Positions 56,193-64,000 of a stretch of 64,000 bases of DNA are shown here, one piece after another. The notes under the pieces are model-generated. The model searched no databases and was not told where the DNA came from. It saw nothing but the letters and a program-made list of their open reading frames with translations. Source of the stretch: Actinospica robiniae DSM 44927 (GTDB lineage: Bacteria > Actinomycetota > Actinomycetes > Streptomycetales > Catenulisporaceae); NCBI RefSeq assembly GCF_000504285.1, contig NZ_KI632511.1, positions 7,980,154 to 8,044,153 on the forward strand, read 5' to 3'. Both the position numbers and the translations under genes were made by a program. How positions within the stretch are numbered: position 1 is the stretch's first letter; the number at the start of each line of letters is the position of its first letter.

Positions 56193-57770
56193 ATGAGCTT
56201 CGAAGCATCGCGCCGCACCCCGTTAGCCCACGCCGAAGTCCTCGGACCCGCTGATCCGGCCGAGACCGCCTGCGTGACGGTGTACCTGCGCCGTCGCACG
56301 CCGCTGCCGCCCGCGGGCTCGATCGTGCTCACCCGCGAGGAGCTGCGCGAGGTGCACGGCGCCGACCCGGTCGAGTTCGAGGCCGTGCGCGCACACCTCG
56401 AGGCGGCCGGACTGCGCATCGTGCTCGCCGATCCCGGCTCGCGCCGGATCCAGGCCGAGGGCACCGTGGCGCGGCTGTCAGAGGTCTTCGACACCTCGGT
56501 GCACCACGCCCGGGTGCGGACCGCGCCGGGCGGGCCGGAGAGCTTCCGCTACCGCACCGGCGCCCTGTCGGTGCCCGAGGCCATCGCGCACGCCACCATC
56601 GCGGTCCTCGGCCTCGACACCCGCCCGCAGGCCCGGGCGCACTTCCGGATCCGGCCGCTGGCCGTCGGCGAGAGCGACTCCTACACGCCGCTGCAGGTCG
56701 GCTCCGCGTATAAGTTCCCTGAGGGCTACGACGGCTCCGGCCGCACCGTGGCGCTGATCGAGCTCGGCGGCGGGTACGACGACGCCGGACTGGCCCAGTA
56801 CTTCCGCGGCATCGGCGTGGCCGCGCCGACCGTGACCGCGGTGCCGGTCGACGGCGGCTCGAACGCCCCGACCGGGTCCGCCGACGGCCCGGACGGCGAG
56901 GTGCAGCTCGACATCGAGGTGGCCGGCGCGCTCGCCCCCGGCGCCGCGTTCGCGGTGTACTTCGCGCCGAACACGGACCAGGGCTTCGTGGACGCGATCG
57001 CCGACGCCGCGCACGCCAACCCGACCCCGACCGCGATCTCGATCAGCTGGGGCGGCCCGGAGGACAGCTGGACCGCGCAGTCCCGCCAGGCCCTCGACGC
57101 CGCCTGCGCGGACGCCGTCGCGCTGGGCGTGACGGTGCTGGCCGCCTCCGGCGACAACGGCTCGGCCGACGGCGAGAGCGACGGCAACGCCCACTGCGAC
57201 TTCCCGGCCTCCAGCCCGCATGTGCTCGCCTGCGGCGGCACCCGGCTGTCGGTGACCTCGGCCGGCGGCTACGGCGGCGAGACGGTGTGGAACGACGCGG
57301 CCGACGGGGGCGGGGCCACCGGCGGCGGGGTCAGCGCGTTCTTCCCGGTGCCGGATTGGCAGGCCCAGGCCGGGGTTCCGGGCAACGCCGACACCGGTTC
57401 GGCCGGCCGCGGCGTGCCCGACGTGTCCGGCAACGCCGACCCGGAGAGCGGCTACCAGGTCCTGGTGGACGGCCGGCAGATGGTCATCGGCGGCACCAGC
57501 GCGGTGGCGCCGCTGTGGGCCGCGCTGGTGGCCCGGATCGCCCAGCGGGCCGGCAGGCAGCTGGGCCTGATGCAGGCCGTGCTCTACAGCGGCGCGGCCG
57601 CGGGCGTGGCCCAGGGCGGGTTCCAGGACGTGACCGGCGGGGACAACGGCGGCTACCGGGCCGGGGCCGGCTGGGACGCCTGCACCGGCCTCGGCAGCCC
57701 CGACGGGACGGCGCTGGCCGGGCTCTTCGCCGGCGCGGGCGAGCCGCCGACGGTGGAGATCCTCGCGTAG
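56193..57770 (+). CDS. Sedolisin-type (S53) serine-carboxyl peptidase
   Basis: A 525-residue pro-kumamolisin-like peptidase. Residues 10-150 are the propeptide (VYLRRRTPLPPAGSIVLTRE; GTVARLSEVFDTSVHH). The catalytic domain begins near 165; GEVQLDIEVAGALAPGA (about 235-250) holds the Glu and Asp, and IGGTSAVAPLWAALVAR (about 430) the serine. The C-terminal FQDVTGGDNGGYRAG and GWDACTGLGSPDG segments form the calcium site. No N-terminal signal peptide is visible. ATG 56193 follows AAGGAGGT. It lies between two conservons, on the strand of the first. Confidence 0.9.
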   Translation: MSFEASRRTPLAHAEVLGPADPAETACVTVYLRRRTPLPPAGSIVLTREELREVHGADPVEFEAVRAHLEAAGLRIVLADPGSRRIQAEGTVARLSEVFDTSVHHARVRTAPGGPESFRYRTGALSVPEAIAHATIAVLGLDTRPQARAHFRIRPLAVGESDSYTPLQVGSAYKFPEGYDGSGRTVALIELGGGYDDAGLAQYFRGIGVAAPTVTAVPVDGGSNAPTGSADGPDGEVQLDIEVAGALAPGAAFAVYFAPNTDQGFVDAIADAAHANPTPTAISISWGGPEDSWTAQSRQALDAACADAVALGVTVLAASGDNGSADGESDGNAHCDFPASSPHVLACGGTRLSVTSAGGYGGETVWNDAADGGGATGGGVSAFFPVPDWQAQAGVPGNADTGSAGRGVPDVSGNADPESGYQVLVDGRQMVIGGTSAVAPLWAALVARIAQRAGRQLGLMQAVLYSGAAAGVAQGGFQDVTGGDNGGYRAGAGWDACTGLGSPDGTALAGLFAGAGEPPTVEILA

Positions 57771-57795
57771 CGGGCGCCGATCCGCGCCGCAGCAG

Positions 57796-57828
57796 CAGAG
57801 CCCTGACGCCTATGGCGTCAGGGCTCTG
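57796..57828. terminator. Hairpin between convergent sedolisin and cvnD2 genes
   Basis: A perfect 15-bp stem (CAGAGCCCTGACGCC and its complement) with a 3-nt TAT loop, placed 25 bp after the peptidase stop and 12 bp after the cvnD2 stop. No U-tract on either side; probably a bidirectional terminator of the GC-rich type. Confidence 0.75.
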
Positions 57829-57840
57829 GTCCGTCCCGGT

Positions 57841-58437
57841 TCATCCCGCGGCGGTGGCGGCGGCCCGGCCGGCGTGCCGTCGTCCGGCGTGCTCCACCAG
57901 CGCGATCAGCACCTCCTTGACCGAGGCCCGCTCCCGCGCGTCGCAGCTGACCACCGGCGTGCCCGAGTCCAGGTCCAGCGCCGTGGCCACGTGTTCGGGC
58001 TCGAACCTGCGGGCGCGGTCGAAGTGGTTGACCGCGACCAGGAACGGCACGTCCCGGCGCTCGAAGTAGTCCACCGCCGGGAAGCAGTCGGCCAGCCGGC
58101 GGGTGTCCGCCAGCACGATCGCGCCGAGCGCGCCCTGCGCCAGCTCGTCCCACAGGAACCAGAACCGGTCCTGGCCCGGGGTGCCGAACAGGTACAGCGC
58201 CAGGTCCTCGCGCAGCGAGATGCGCCCGAAGTCCATCGCGACGGTCGTCGTGCTCTTCGACTCGATCCCCTCGATCCGGTCCACCCCGCGCCCGGCGGTG
58301 GTCATCGCCTCCTCCGTGCGCAACGGCCGGATCTCGCTCACCGCGCCCACCAGCGTCGTCTTGCCCACGCCGAAACCCCCGGCCACCAAGATCTTCAGCG
58401 CGACGAAGTCCGCGCGGTCAGAGCGCGCGTAGTCCAT
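57841..58437 (-). CDS. Small GTPase-like ATP/GTP-binding protein CvnD (copy 2)
   Basis: A 198-residue protein with G1 LVAGGFGVGKTTLVGAVSE, KSTTTVAMDFGRI, G3 YLFGTPGQDRFWFLWDE and an intact G4-like VAVNHFDRA. Last gene of the second conservon; its start overlaps cvnC2 by 20 bp. The order on the minus strand is MHYT, CvnA, CvnB, CvnC, CvnD. Confidence 0.92.
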   Translation of the reverse strand: MDYARSDRADFVALKILVAGGFGVGKTTLVGAVSEIRPLRTEEAMTTAGRGVDRIEGIESKSTTTVAMDFGRISLREDLALYLFGTPGQDRFWFLWDELAQGALGAIVLADTRRLADCFPAVDYFERRDVPFLVAVNHFDRARRFEPEHVATALDLDSGTPVVSCDARERASVKEVLIALVEHAGRRHAGRAAATAAG

Positions 58438-58792
58438 CGATCACCTCCTGCAGCAGTCGCTCGTCCGGCAGCGCCGTCGGGCGCACCGGCCTGGTCACCC
58501 GGATGTGGCCGTAGTCGAGCAGGTCGGTCAGGATCACCCGGGTCACCCCGAGCGGCAGGTCGAGATCCGCGGCCAGGTCCGCGACCGAGCGCGGCCGGAT
58601 CCGGCAGAGCGTGAGCACCGCGGCCTGCTCGGGGCTGAGCATCGGGTCGCGGGCCGGGTCGTTCTCGGCCGTGACCAGGGAGAGCAGGTCCAGCAGCACC
58701 GGGGAGGGCCGGGCCCGGCCCCGGGTCAGGGCGTAGAGCCGCACCAGCGGCCCGGCCTGCTCGTCGTACCAGGAGGGGCGGTCGCTCGTCAC
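58418..58792 (-). CDS. DUF742 protein CvnC (copy 2)
   Basis: A 124-residue DUF742 protein: SWYDEQAGPLVRLYALTRGR, then LSPEQAAVLTLCRIRPRSVADLAADLDLP and VILTDLLDYGHIRV. GTG 58792 overlaps the cvnB2 stop by 4 bp (GTGA); the longer open frame upstream is a shadow of cvnB2. Confidence 0.9.
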   Translation of the reverse strand: MTSDRPSWYDEQAGPLVRLYALTRGRARPSPVLLDLLSLVTAENDPARDPMLSPEQAAVLTLCRIRPRSVADLAADLDLPLGVTRVILTDLLDYGHIRVTRPVRPTALPDERLLQEVIDGLRAL

Positions 58793-59214
58793 GGGGCCGA
58801 CGTCCGTCCGTCGCGGTCGAAGTCCTCGCGGACCGGGACGAACAGGTGCTCGCCGACCTGCTTGACCAGCCGGGCCATCTCGTAGGCCACCAGCCCGATG
58901 TCGCTGGCGGCCTCGGCGAACACGGCCAGGCACGCGCCCGAGCCGGCCGCCACCACGAACAGGAACCCGTCTTCGAACTCGACCATGCTCTGGCGTACCG
59001 CGCCCGCCCCGAACTGCCGGGTGGCGCCCTTGGCCAGCGAGTTGAAGCCGCTGGAGACCGCGGCCAGGTGCTCCCGGTCCTCCCGGCTCAGCCCGCGCGA
59101 GGAGGCGATGGCCAGGCCGTCGGTGGACAGGATCACGGCGTGCCGGATGGTCGGGGTGCGTGCCGTCAGCTCGTCGAGCAGCCAGCTGACCTCACTGGTG
59201 GTGGTGCCGGTCAC
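58789..59214 (-). CDS. Roadblock/LC7 protein CvnB (copy 2)
   Basis: A 141-residue Roadblock/LC7 protein: VSWLLDELTARTPTIRHAVI, LSTDGLAIASSRGL, VSSGFNSLAKGATRQFG and DGFLFVVAAGSGACLAVFA. GTG start at 59214, overlapping the cvnA2 stop by 4 bp. Expected partner of CvnD2. Confidence 0.92.
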   Translation of the reverse strand: MTGTTTSEVSWLLDELTARTPTIRHAVILSTDGLAIASSRGLSREDREHLAAVSSGFNSLAKGATRQFGAGAVRQSMVEFEDGFLFVVAAGSGACLAVFAEAASDIGLVAYEMARLVKQVGEHLFVPVREDFDRDGRTSAP

Positions 59215-61820
59215 CGGTTGTCATCCCCTTTCGTGTCGTGGTCCGCGGCCAGCGCCGGGCCGGGGGCTTCGGGCCCGGGGCCGGTGGGTGCGGCGGCAGG
59301 CGGCGGCTGTGCGGGCCCTTCGGCCCGGCCGCGGGTGAATCCGTGCTGGAAGGCGGCCATGGTGGCCCGGTTCTGGTCCGGATCGGGGCCCTGTGGTGCT
59401 CGTGCGGCCGGCTCGGCGGGCTCGTCCCGCTCCGGCTCGCGCCGCAGCTGCGGGGCCAGGCTCGCCTGCCGCACCCGGCGCGGCAGCCCGTCCGGGCCGA
59501 CGGCGGAGTGCGGGGGCGCGGCGCCGTCGGCGTCCGGGGAGAGCGGGATCAGCAGGTCGAAGGAGGTGACCGCCTCCCGCGCCGCGGGCGCGGGATGCCC
59601 GTTGGCGCGCGGCACCCGGGCCCGCGAGCCCGGGCCGGCCGGCTCCTCGCGGGTCTGCGGCCCGCGCCGCTGCTGGCGGCCGAGCCCGAACTCGAGCTCG
59701 AGGTCGAGATCGAGGTCGTCGAACCCGGGGGCGACGCGCTCGGGCTCCGCCACGCGGACGGGCTCCGGGGCCGGCTGCGGCGCGGCGGGACGCGGCTCGG
59801 CGTCCGCGGGCTCCGCGTCCCCGTCCGCGGCCCCCGGCGGCTGCATCACCGAGCTCGGGATCAGCACCACGGCCGTGATCCCGCCGTACGCCGACGGGCA
59901 CAGGCTCACCCGGATCTCGTGCCGGCGGGCCAGCCGGGAGACCACGAACAGGCCGAGCCGGTCGCTGTCGAACAGGTCGTCGCCGCTGGACTCGCCGATC
60001 CGCCGGTTCGCCTCGCGCAGCGCCTCCGGGCTCATGCCCAGGCCGCGGTCCTCGATCTCGATCGCGAAGCCGGAGCCGACCGGCTCGCCGCCGACCACCA
60101 CCCGGGTGTGCGGCGGAGAGAACGAGGTGGCGTTCTCCACCAGCTCGGCCAGCAGGTGGGTCAGGTCCGCGACCACCGGCCCGACCACCCGGGCCGGCGG
60201 CATCCGGCGCACCTCCACCCGCGGGTAGTCCTCCGCCTCGGCCGCGGCCGCGCGCACCACGTCGGTCAGCTCCACCGGGTGGCGCCAGGCCCGGCCCGGG
60301 GTCGCGCCGGACAGGATGATCAGGCCCTCGGCGTGCCGGCGCATCCGGGTGGCCAGGTGGTCGAGCCGGAACAGGTCCTCGAGGTGGTCCGGCTCCTCGA
60401 TCCGCCGCTCCATCGCGTCCAGCAGCGCCAGCTGACGGTGCACCAGCACCTGGCTGCGCCGGGCCAGGTTGAGGAAGACCCCGGACACCCCGGAGACCAC
60501 CTCGGCCCGCTCCACCGCAGCCCGGATCGCCGCGTGCGCGGCCACCGCGAGCGCGTCGGCCACCTGCCCGAGCTCGCCCGCGTCCGGGTCCAACGGCGGG
60601 GCCGGCCGCGGCGGGGTGACCACCTGCCCGGCCCGCAGCCGCGCCATGGTCTCCGGCAGCCGCCGCCCGGCCAGGTCGAGCGCGAAGTCGCGCAGCCCGT
60701 CCAGGTCGGTGACCAGCCGCCGGCCGATGCCGACCGAGATCACCAGGCTGACCACCAGCGCGACCAGACCGAGCATGACGCCGAGCCCTGAGCCGGTGGT
60801 CAGCAGCCGGCGGTACGGGTCGACCGGCGCGGGCATGGCCGCCGCGCGCTCGGTCTGGTCCAGCGCGTCCCGCACGGTCGGCGCCGACCCGGCCCACCCG
60901 CTGCGGACGGCCGGGCCGATCGCGCCCGCGCCGGGACCGGCCGCGAGCACCTCGTCCTGAACGCTCGTCAGCTCCTCGCCGGCCGCGTTCGAGGTCGGAT
61001 CCGCCACGTCGATCGTCGCCTTGCCGAGGGCAGCCCGCTCCTCGTAGACCGCGCCGACGAACTGGCGGTAGAGCGCGGGACTGAGCGTGTTCGCCGCGTA
61101 CGCCCCGGCCAGCGCCGAGTCCTGCAGCGCGAGCTGTTCGCGCGCCTCGGCCAGGGCGAGTGCGGCGCTCGCCGTCGCGGGCGCGCCCGGAGCCGAGGCC
61201 AGCGCGGACTGCACCGCGAACGAGTCCTGCACGACCTCGGCGTAGGCCTGATCGGCCCCGGCGGCCGAGATCGCGTGCCCGATCACCGCGGTGCGCACGG
61301 CGGTGAGCGCCGCGAACGACTTGGTGACCATGGCCAGACGGGCCGTCAGGTCGGGCGAGACGGCAGCGGCCGCCGCAGACGACTGCTCGGCGCCGAGGGT
61401 GAAGGCGCTCGCGGCGTTCCGGGTGGCCGCGCCGCGCTGCTCGAACGAGCCGGGATCCGCGGCGTCGTCCGCGAGGTACGCGTCGGCGGCGGAGCGCTCC
61501 TGGTCGAGCGCCAGCACGGCCTGGTCCAGCGGCGTGGACACGCTCTGGTCGAGCACGCGCAGCTCGGCCTGGGTGTAGGCCGCGCTGATCGTGTTGACGG
61601 AGGCGATGCCCCACAGCGCGGTGAGCGAGACGACCGGCAGCGCGAGCAGGCACACGATCCGGGCCCGCACGGTGTGCGGCGCGACCCGCATCCCGTGCCA
61701 GCCGCGGCCCCGGGCCCGGCCCTGGCCGGAGGGGGAGGCGCCGTCGGCCGGCCGGGCGTGGGCGGCCCGGCGGGCGGCGGGGCGGCGCAGGTCCCCGGCG
61801 GCGGTGGTCGGGGCGCTCAT
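59211..61820 (-). CDS. Conservon sensor kinase-like protein CvnA (copy 2)
   Basis: An 869-residue sensor. Helix 1 IVCLLALPVVSLTALWGIASV (about 55-75), an Ala-rich nitrate/nitrite-sensor-like extracellular domain, helix 2 (LGVMLGLVALVVSLVISVGIG, about 347-367), a HAMP-like region, the region RRSQVLVHRQLALLDAMERR and a HATPase domain (HLLAELVENATSFSPPHT; IEIEDRGLGM; GLFVVSRLARRHE). The Pro/Ala/Glu-rich C-terminus is likely disordered. Translationally coupled to the MHYT gene upstream and cvnB2 downstream. Confidence 0.9.
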   Translation of the reverse strand: MSAPTTAAGDLRRPAARRAAHARPADGASPSGQGRARGRGWHGMRVAPHTVRARIVCLLALPVVSLTALWGIASVNTISAAYTQAELRVLDQSVSTPLDQAVLALDQERSAADAYLADDAADPGSFEQRGAATRNAASAFTLGAEQSSAAAAAVSPDLTARLAMVTKSFAALTAVRTAVIGHAISAAGADQAYAEVVQDSFAVQSALASAPGAPATASAALALAEAREQLALQDSALAGAYAANTLSPALYRQFVGAVYEERAALGKATIDVADPTSNAAGEELTSVQDEVLAAGPGAGAIGPAVRSGWAGSAPTVRDALDQTERAAAMPAPVDPYRRLLTTGSGLGVMLGLVALVVSLVISVGIGRRLVTDLDGLRDFALDLAGRRLPETMARLRAGQVVTPPRPAPPLDPDAGELGQVADALAVAAHAAIRAAVERAEVVSGVSGVFLNLARRSQVLVHRQLALLDAMERRIEEPDHLEDLFRLDHLATRMRRHAEGLIILSGATPGRAWRHPVELTDVVRAAAAEAEDYPRVEVRRMPPARVVGPVVADLTHLLAELVENATSFSPPHTRVVVGGEPVGSGFAIEIEDRGLGMSPEALREANRRIGESSGDDLFDSDRLGLFVVSRLARRHEIRVSLCPSAYGGITAVVLIPSSVMQPPGAADGDAEPADAEPRPAAPQPAPEPVRVAEPERVAPGFDDLDLDLELEFGLGRQQRRGPQTREEPAGPGSRARVPRANGHPAPAAREAVTSFDLLIPLSPDADGAAPPHSAVGPDGLPRRVRQASLAPQLRREPERDEPAEPAARAPQGPDPDQNRATMAAFQHGFTRGRAEGPAQPPPAAAPTGPGPEAPGPALAADHDTKGDDNR

Positions 61821-62626
61821 CGGCGGCCCGACCCGTCGGCCGCGGCGCGCACGGGGACCGGGGCGGGTTCGGCCGCCTCCGGCCGGACCGGGCGCCGGCC
61901 GGTGTCGGAGAGCCCGACGTAGGCGGCCGTCAGGAACAGGTACGAGCCGAGGCCGACGGTGAGCGGGAAGATGAAGTCCATCGCGGTGGCGCCCGACGGC
62001 GGTGGCGCGCCCGGTACGACGTGCACCTGCACCGCCGCCATCCCGGTGTAGTGCATGGCGCTGACCGCGATGCCCATCACCAGGCTGGCGGCGAGCGAGG
62101 TGAGCGGGTTGCGGACGGTCAGCGAGGCCCAGAGCGCCGCGGTGGCGGCCACGGTCGCGATCGCCACCGAGCCGCCCACCTCCCAGGGCGCGTAGGAGAC
62201 GGACCCGTCCATGTGCACCGCGCCCATGCCCAGGTAGTGCATCGCGGCCACCCCGACCCCGGTGGCCAGGCCGCCGGCCGCCAGCGAGAGCGGCCGCCCC
62301 TGGCCGCGGGTGACCAGCAGCACGCCCAGGCCCACCACCACGATCGCCACCAGCAGGCTGGCCAGGGTGAGCAGGACGTCGTAGCGGATCTCGGTGCCGG
62401 CCACGGTGAAGCCGAGCATCGCCACGAAGTGCATGGTCCAGATGCCGGTGCCGATCGCCACCGCCGCGCTGACCAGCCAGTTGCGGCGGGAGCGCGAGCT
62501 GTTCGCGTGCACGGCCCGGACCGTGGCCCGCAGTCCCAGCGCACCTCCGACACAGGCCATCAGATAGGACAACACCGGGGTCAGCCAGCCGAACCCGGTC
62601 TCGCTGACCGTCCCCATCGAGCCCAT
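61817..62626 (-). CDS. MHYT-domain integral membrane sensor
   Basis: A 269-residue protein with seven predicted helices. Three MHYT motifs are visible: TMHFVAMLGF, AAMHYLGMGAVHM and SAMHYTGMAAVQV, which in this family are thought to bind a metal and sense a diatomic gas or redox state. The tail is Pro/Ala-rich. The stop overlaps the cvnA2 start by 4 bp, so the two are co-translated; it may feed a signal into this conservon. Confidence 0.9.
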   Translation of the reverse strand: MGSMGTVSETGFGWLTPVLSYLMACVGGALGLRATVRAVHANSSRSRRNWLVSAAVAIGTGIWTMHFVAMLGFTVAGTEIRYDVLLTLASLLVAIVVVGLGVLLVTRGQGRPLSLAAGGLATGVGVAAMHYLGMGAVHMDGSVSYAPWEVGGSVAIATVAATAALWASLTVRNPLTSLAASLVMGIAVSAMHYTGMAAVQVHVVPGAPPPSGATAMDFIFPLTVGLGSYLFLTAAYVGLSDTGRRPVRPEAAEPAPVPVRAAADGSGRR

Positions 62627-62639
62627 TGGCTACCCTTCG

Positions 62640-63055
62640 TGGTCATTTCGTTATCCGTGGCAGACCCCGACCATGCCATGGCGCGGGCCGCGCCGAGGGA
62701 GTTTTCCCAGAACTTTCCGGCATCTTGGGTCCCGCGCGCGCCTGGCGCGAAGCGGGCGTATACCTACCCTGAGCCACCGGGAAATGACGTACCGTGAGGC
62801 AGCGGCGGCGCGCGGCGCCCCGGCGCGGCGCCCGGGAGCGCGCTCCGGCGGCGGACGGTGCCGGCGTGGGTTTCCGACGTGTCGTCGGATCCCTGCGCCG
62901 TGCGCGCGTCCGGGGGAGGGACGGGCCGGACGCGACGCGCGGGCACGGCGCGCTACCCGCGGGCCGGGCGCGACGCACGGGTCTCAGGTGCCCCCCGCGC
63001 GCTCTCGTGCGCCCGCGTGCGCCGGAGCCGATCCGGCGTCAGGCGCGGCTCGGTG
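62640..63055. other. Gene-free region upstream of the MHYT-conservon operon
   Basis: About 415 bp of intergenic DNA, with only short GC-driven frames. It should hold the promoter of the minus-strand operon. No riboswitch, repeat or clear -10/-35 was recognised. Confidence 0.35.
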
Positions 63056-64000
63056 TCAGTGCAGGCCCTGGGCCAGCGGCAGCGTGCGGGCCAGCGCCAG
63101 GTGGTGCCGGCGGTCGCAGAATTCGATCACCGCGCCGCCGCTCTCCGCGGCCGCGTGCGCGCCGATCCGGGCCAGCTCCAGCTCGTGCGGGTCGTGCGCG
63201 GAGACGGTGACGAACCCGGCCGCGGCCACCTCGCCGTCCCGCCCGGTCGGCCCGAGCAGCACCGAGGCGGCCCCGCTCACCCCGGACGGCAGGAACCCGG
63301 CCGGCGCGGCCAGGTCGACGGCGCCGCCGAGCGTGCGCGGCCACTGCTTGACCCAGGCGGTCGCGTGCCACCAGGTCGCCGCGCGCGGCCCGGCCGAGCC
63401 GGTCAGCGCGCACCCGCGCGGGGCCCGGGCGTCGATCTCCTCCGGCTGCCAGACCGTCTCGGCGTGCCGCGGTCCGGCCAGCGGCCCGCGCCCGGGCAGC
63501 AGCAGCGAGCCGAGCAGGCCGGTGGCCGCGGCCCGGTCCAGCGGCACCAGCGGGCCGAGCCGGCCGCCGGTGGCGTCGTCCCGGCTCAGCTGGGTGTAGA
63601 CGTTCTGCGCGGCGCGGGTGGCCACCTGGGCCAGCCCCCGCTCGCCCTGGCACAGCTTGGCCGCGCGGCCGAGCAGCGCCGGGTGGTAGTGCAGCGCCAG
63701 CACCGCGTACGCCCGGGTACGCCCGACCGGTCCCGGCACCTGGTAGAGCAGCTGGATCCGGCGCACCGTGCCCGCCGCCGGCGGCACCCGCAGGCACTCG
63801 CCGAGCCGGGCCGCGAGGTCGCGCGTGTCGGTGCCGTGCAGCACGCTGGTGGCGATCTCGGCCACCGCGATCAGGTCGGTCCCGTGCGCCCCGGCGTGCA
63901 GCAGCAGGGCCGGCTCGAGCGCGCCCGGCGAACTCGGCAGCCAGTGCATCCCGCCCAGCCCGAACGGCTCCGGCCGACGCGCCGTCAGACCCGGCAGCCG
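63056..64000 (-). CDS. Hypothetical protein, 5' partial, possibly type VII secretion related
   Basis: At least 315 residues; the minus-strand frame stays open to the window edge, and the ATG at 63949 lies inside continuing coding sequence, so the start is beyond the window. There are no membrane segments. It reads like the cytosolic C-terminal part of a larger protein: LLLHAGAHGTDLIAVAEIATSVL, YAVLALHYHPALLGRAAKLC, ATWWHATAWVKQWPRTL and a closing HHLALARTLPLAQGL. The last motif recalls EccE/SCO6880-like secretion proteins of actinomycetes, but this is a weak impression; the function is not assigned. Confidence 0.5.
   Translation of the reverse strand, partial: RLPGLTARRPEPFGLGGMHWLPSSPGALEPALLLHAGAHGTDLIAVAEIATSVLHGTDTRDLAARLGECLRVPPAAGTVRRIQLLYQVPGPVGRTRAYAVLALHYHPALLGRAAKLCQGERGLAQVATRAAQNVYTQLSRDDATGGRLGPLVPLDRAAATGLLGSLLLPGRGPLAGPRHAETVWQPEEIDARAPRGCALTGSAGPRAATWWHATAWVKQWPRTLGGAVDLAAPAGFLPSGVSGAASVLLGPTGRDGEVAAAGFVTVSAHDPHELELARIGAHAAAESGGAVIEFCDRRHHLALARTLPLAQGLH

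Overview
This window is 64 kb of very GC-rich chromosomal DNA from an actinomycete. Supporting signs are GTG starts, 4-bp ATGA/GTGA gene overlaps, leaderless promoters, SerB with ACT domains, two conservons (CvnABCD), c-di-AMP riboswitches upstream of wall-lytic genes, and a BluB-CobT fusion. A member of the Streptomycetales/Catenulisporales group is a reasonable inference, but nothing in the sequence fixes the genus.

Layout. (1) Positions 1-8025 (+) hold a phosphate (Pst) ABC transporter operon: a large membrane-anchored PstS-like protein cut by the window edge, PstC, PstA, a second anchored PstS, a sortase-fold protein that has lost its catalytic residues, and PstB. (2) Positions 8058-10440 (-) hold two paralogous secreted lysozyme-fold proteins, each behind a c-di-AMP (ydaO) riboswitch and ended by a strong terminator. 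(3) Positions 10634-16917 hold a MarR regulator, a small membrane protein, SerB, a lone ABC ATPase, an NfeD/SPFH pair, a TauE/SafE permease and a DUF4190-like protein. (4) Positions 16982-17983 are a non-coding repeat element with terminal inverted repeats. (5) Next come a methyltransferase (-) and cobN (+).

(6) Positions 22493-29073 are a large imperfect inverted repeat. Two identical IS110 transposase genes sit in the two arms. The left arm also carries a 239-bp MITE-like element and an IS4-family element with a frameshifted transposase, and the right arm preserves both empty sites. (7) Positions 29104-33354 (-) hold a GNAT acetyltransferase, an amino-acid permease and a PTS-type dihydroxyacetone kinase (DhaM, DhaL, DhaK). 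(8) Positions 33438-51603 (+) hold a cobalamin riboswitch and a tightly overlapping B12 operon: ChlID-type chelatase, CobO, CobB, CobI, CobM, CbiD, CbiET, CbiG-CobJ, ferredoxin, CobH, CbiX, a second CbiET, BluB-CobT and a CysG-like protein. CobN, the expected partner of the ChlID-type subunit, is cut off from this operon by about 11 kb of mobile and metabolic DNA.

(9) Positions 51935-62626 hold two complete conservons in opposite orientation with a sedolisin-type peptidase gene between them; the second is translationally coupled to an upstream MHYT-domain membrane sensor. (10) The window ends in a truncated gene (-) of uncertain, possibly secretion-related, identity.

No tRNA, rRNA or CRISPR array was recognised. 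The least explained material is the family of non-coding repeats in sections 4 and 6, including a ~145-bp palindrome in three copies and an IS110 landing site inside the repeat. The inactive sortase in the pst operon and the duplicated CbiET are the next most unusual items.
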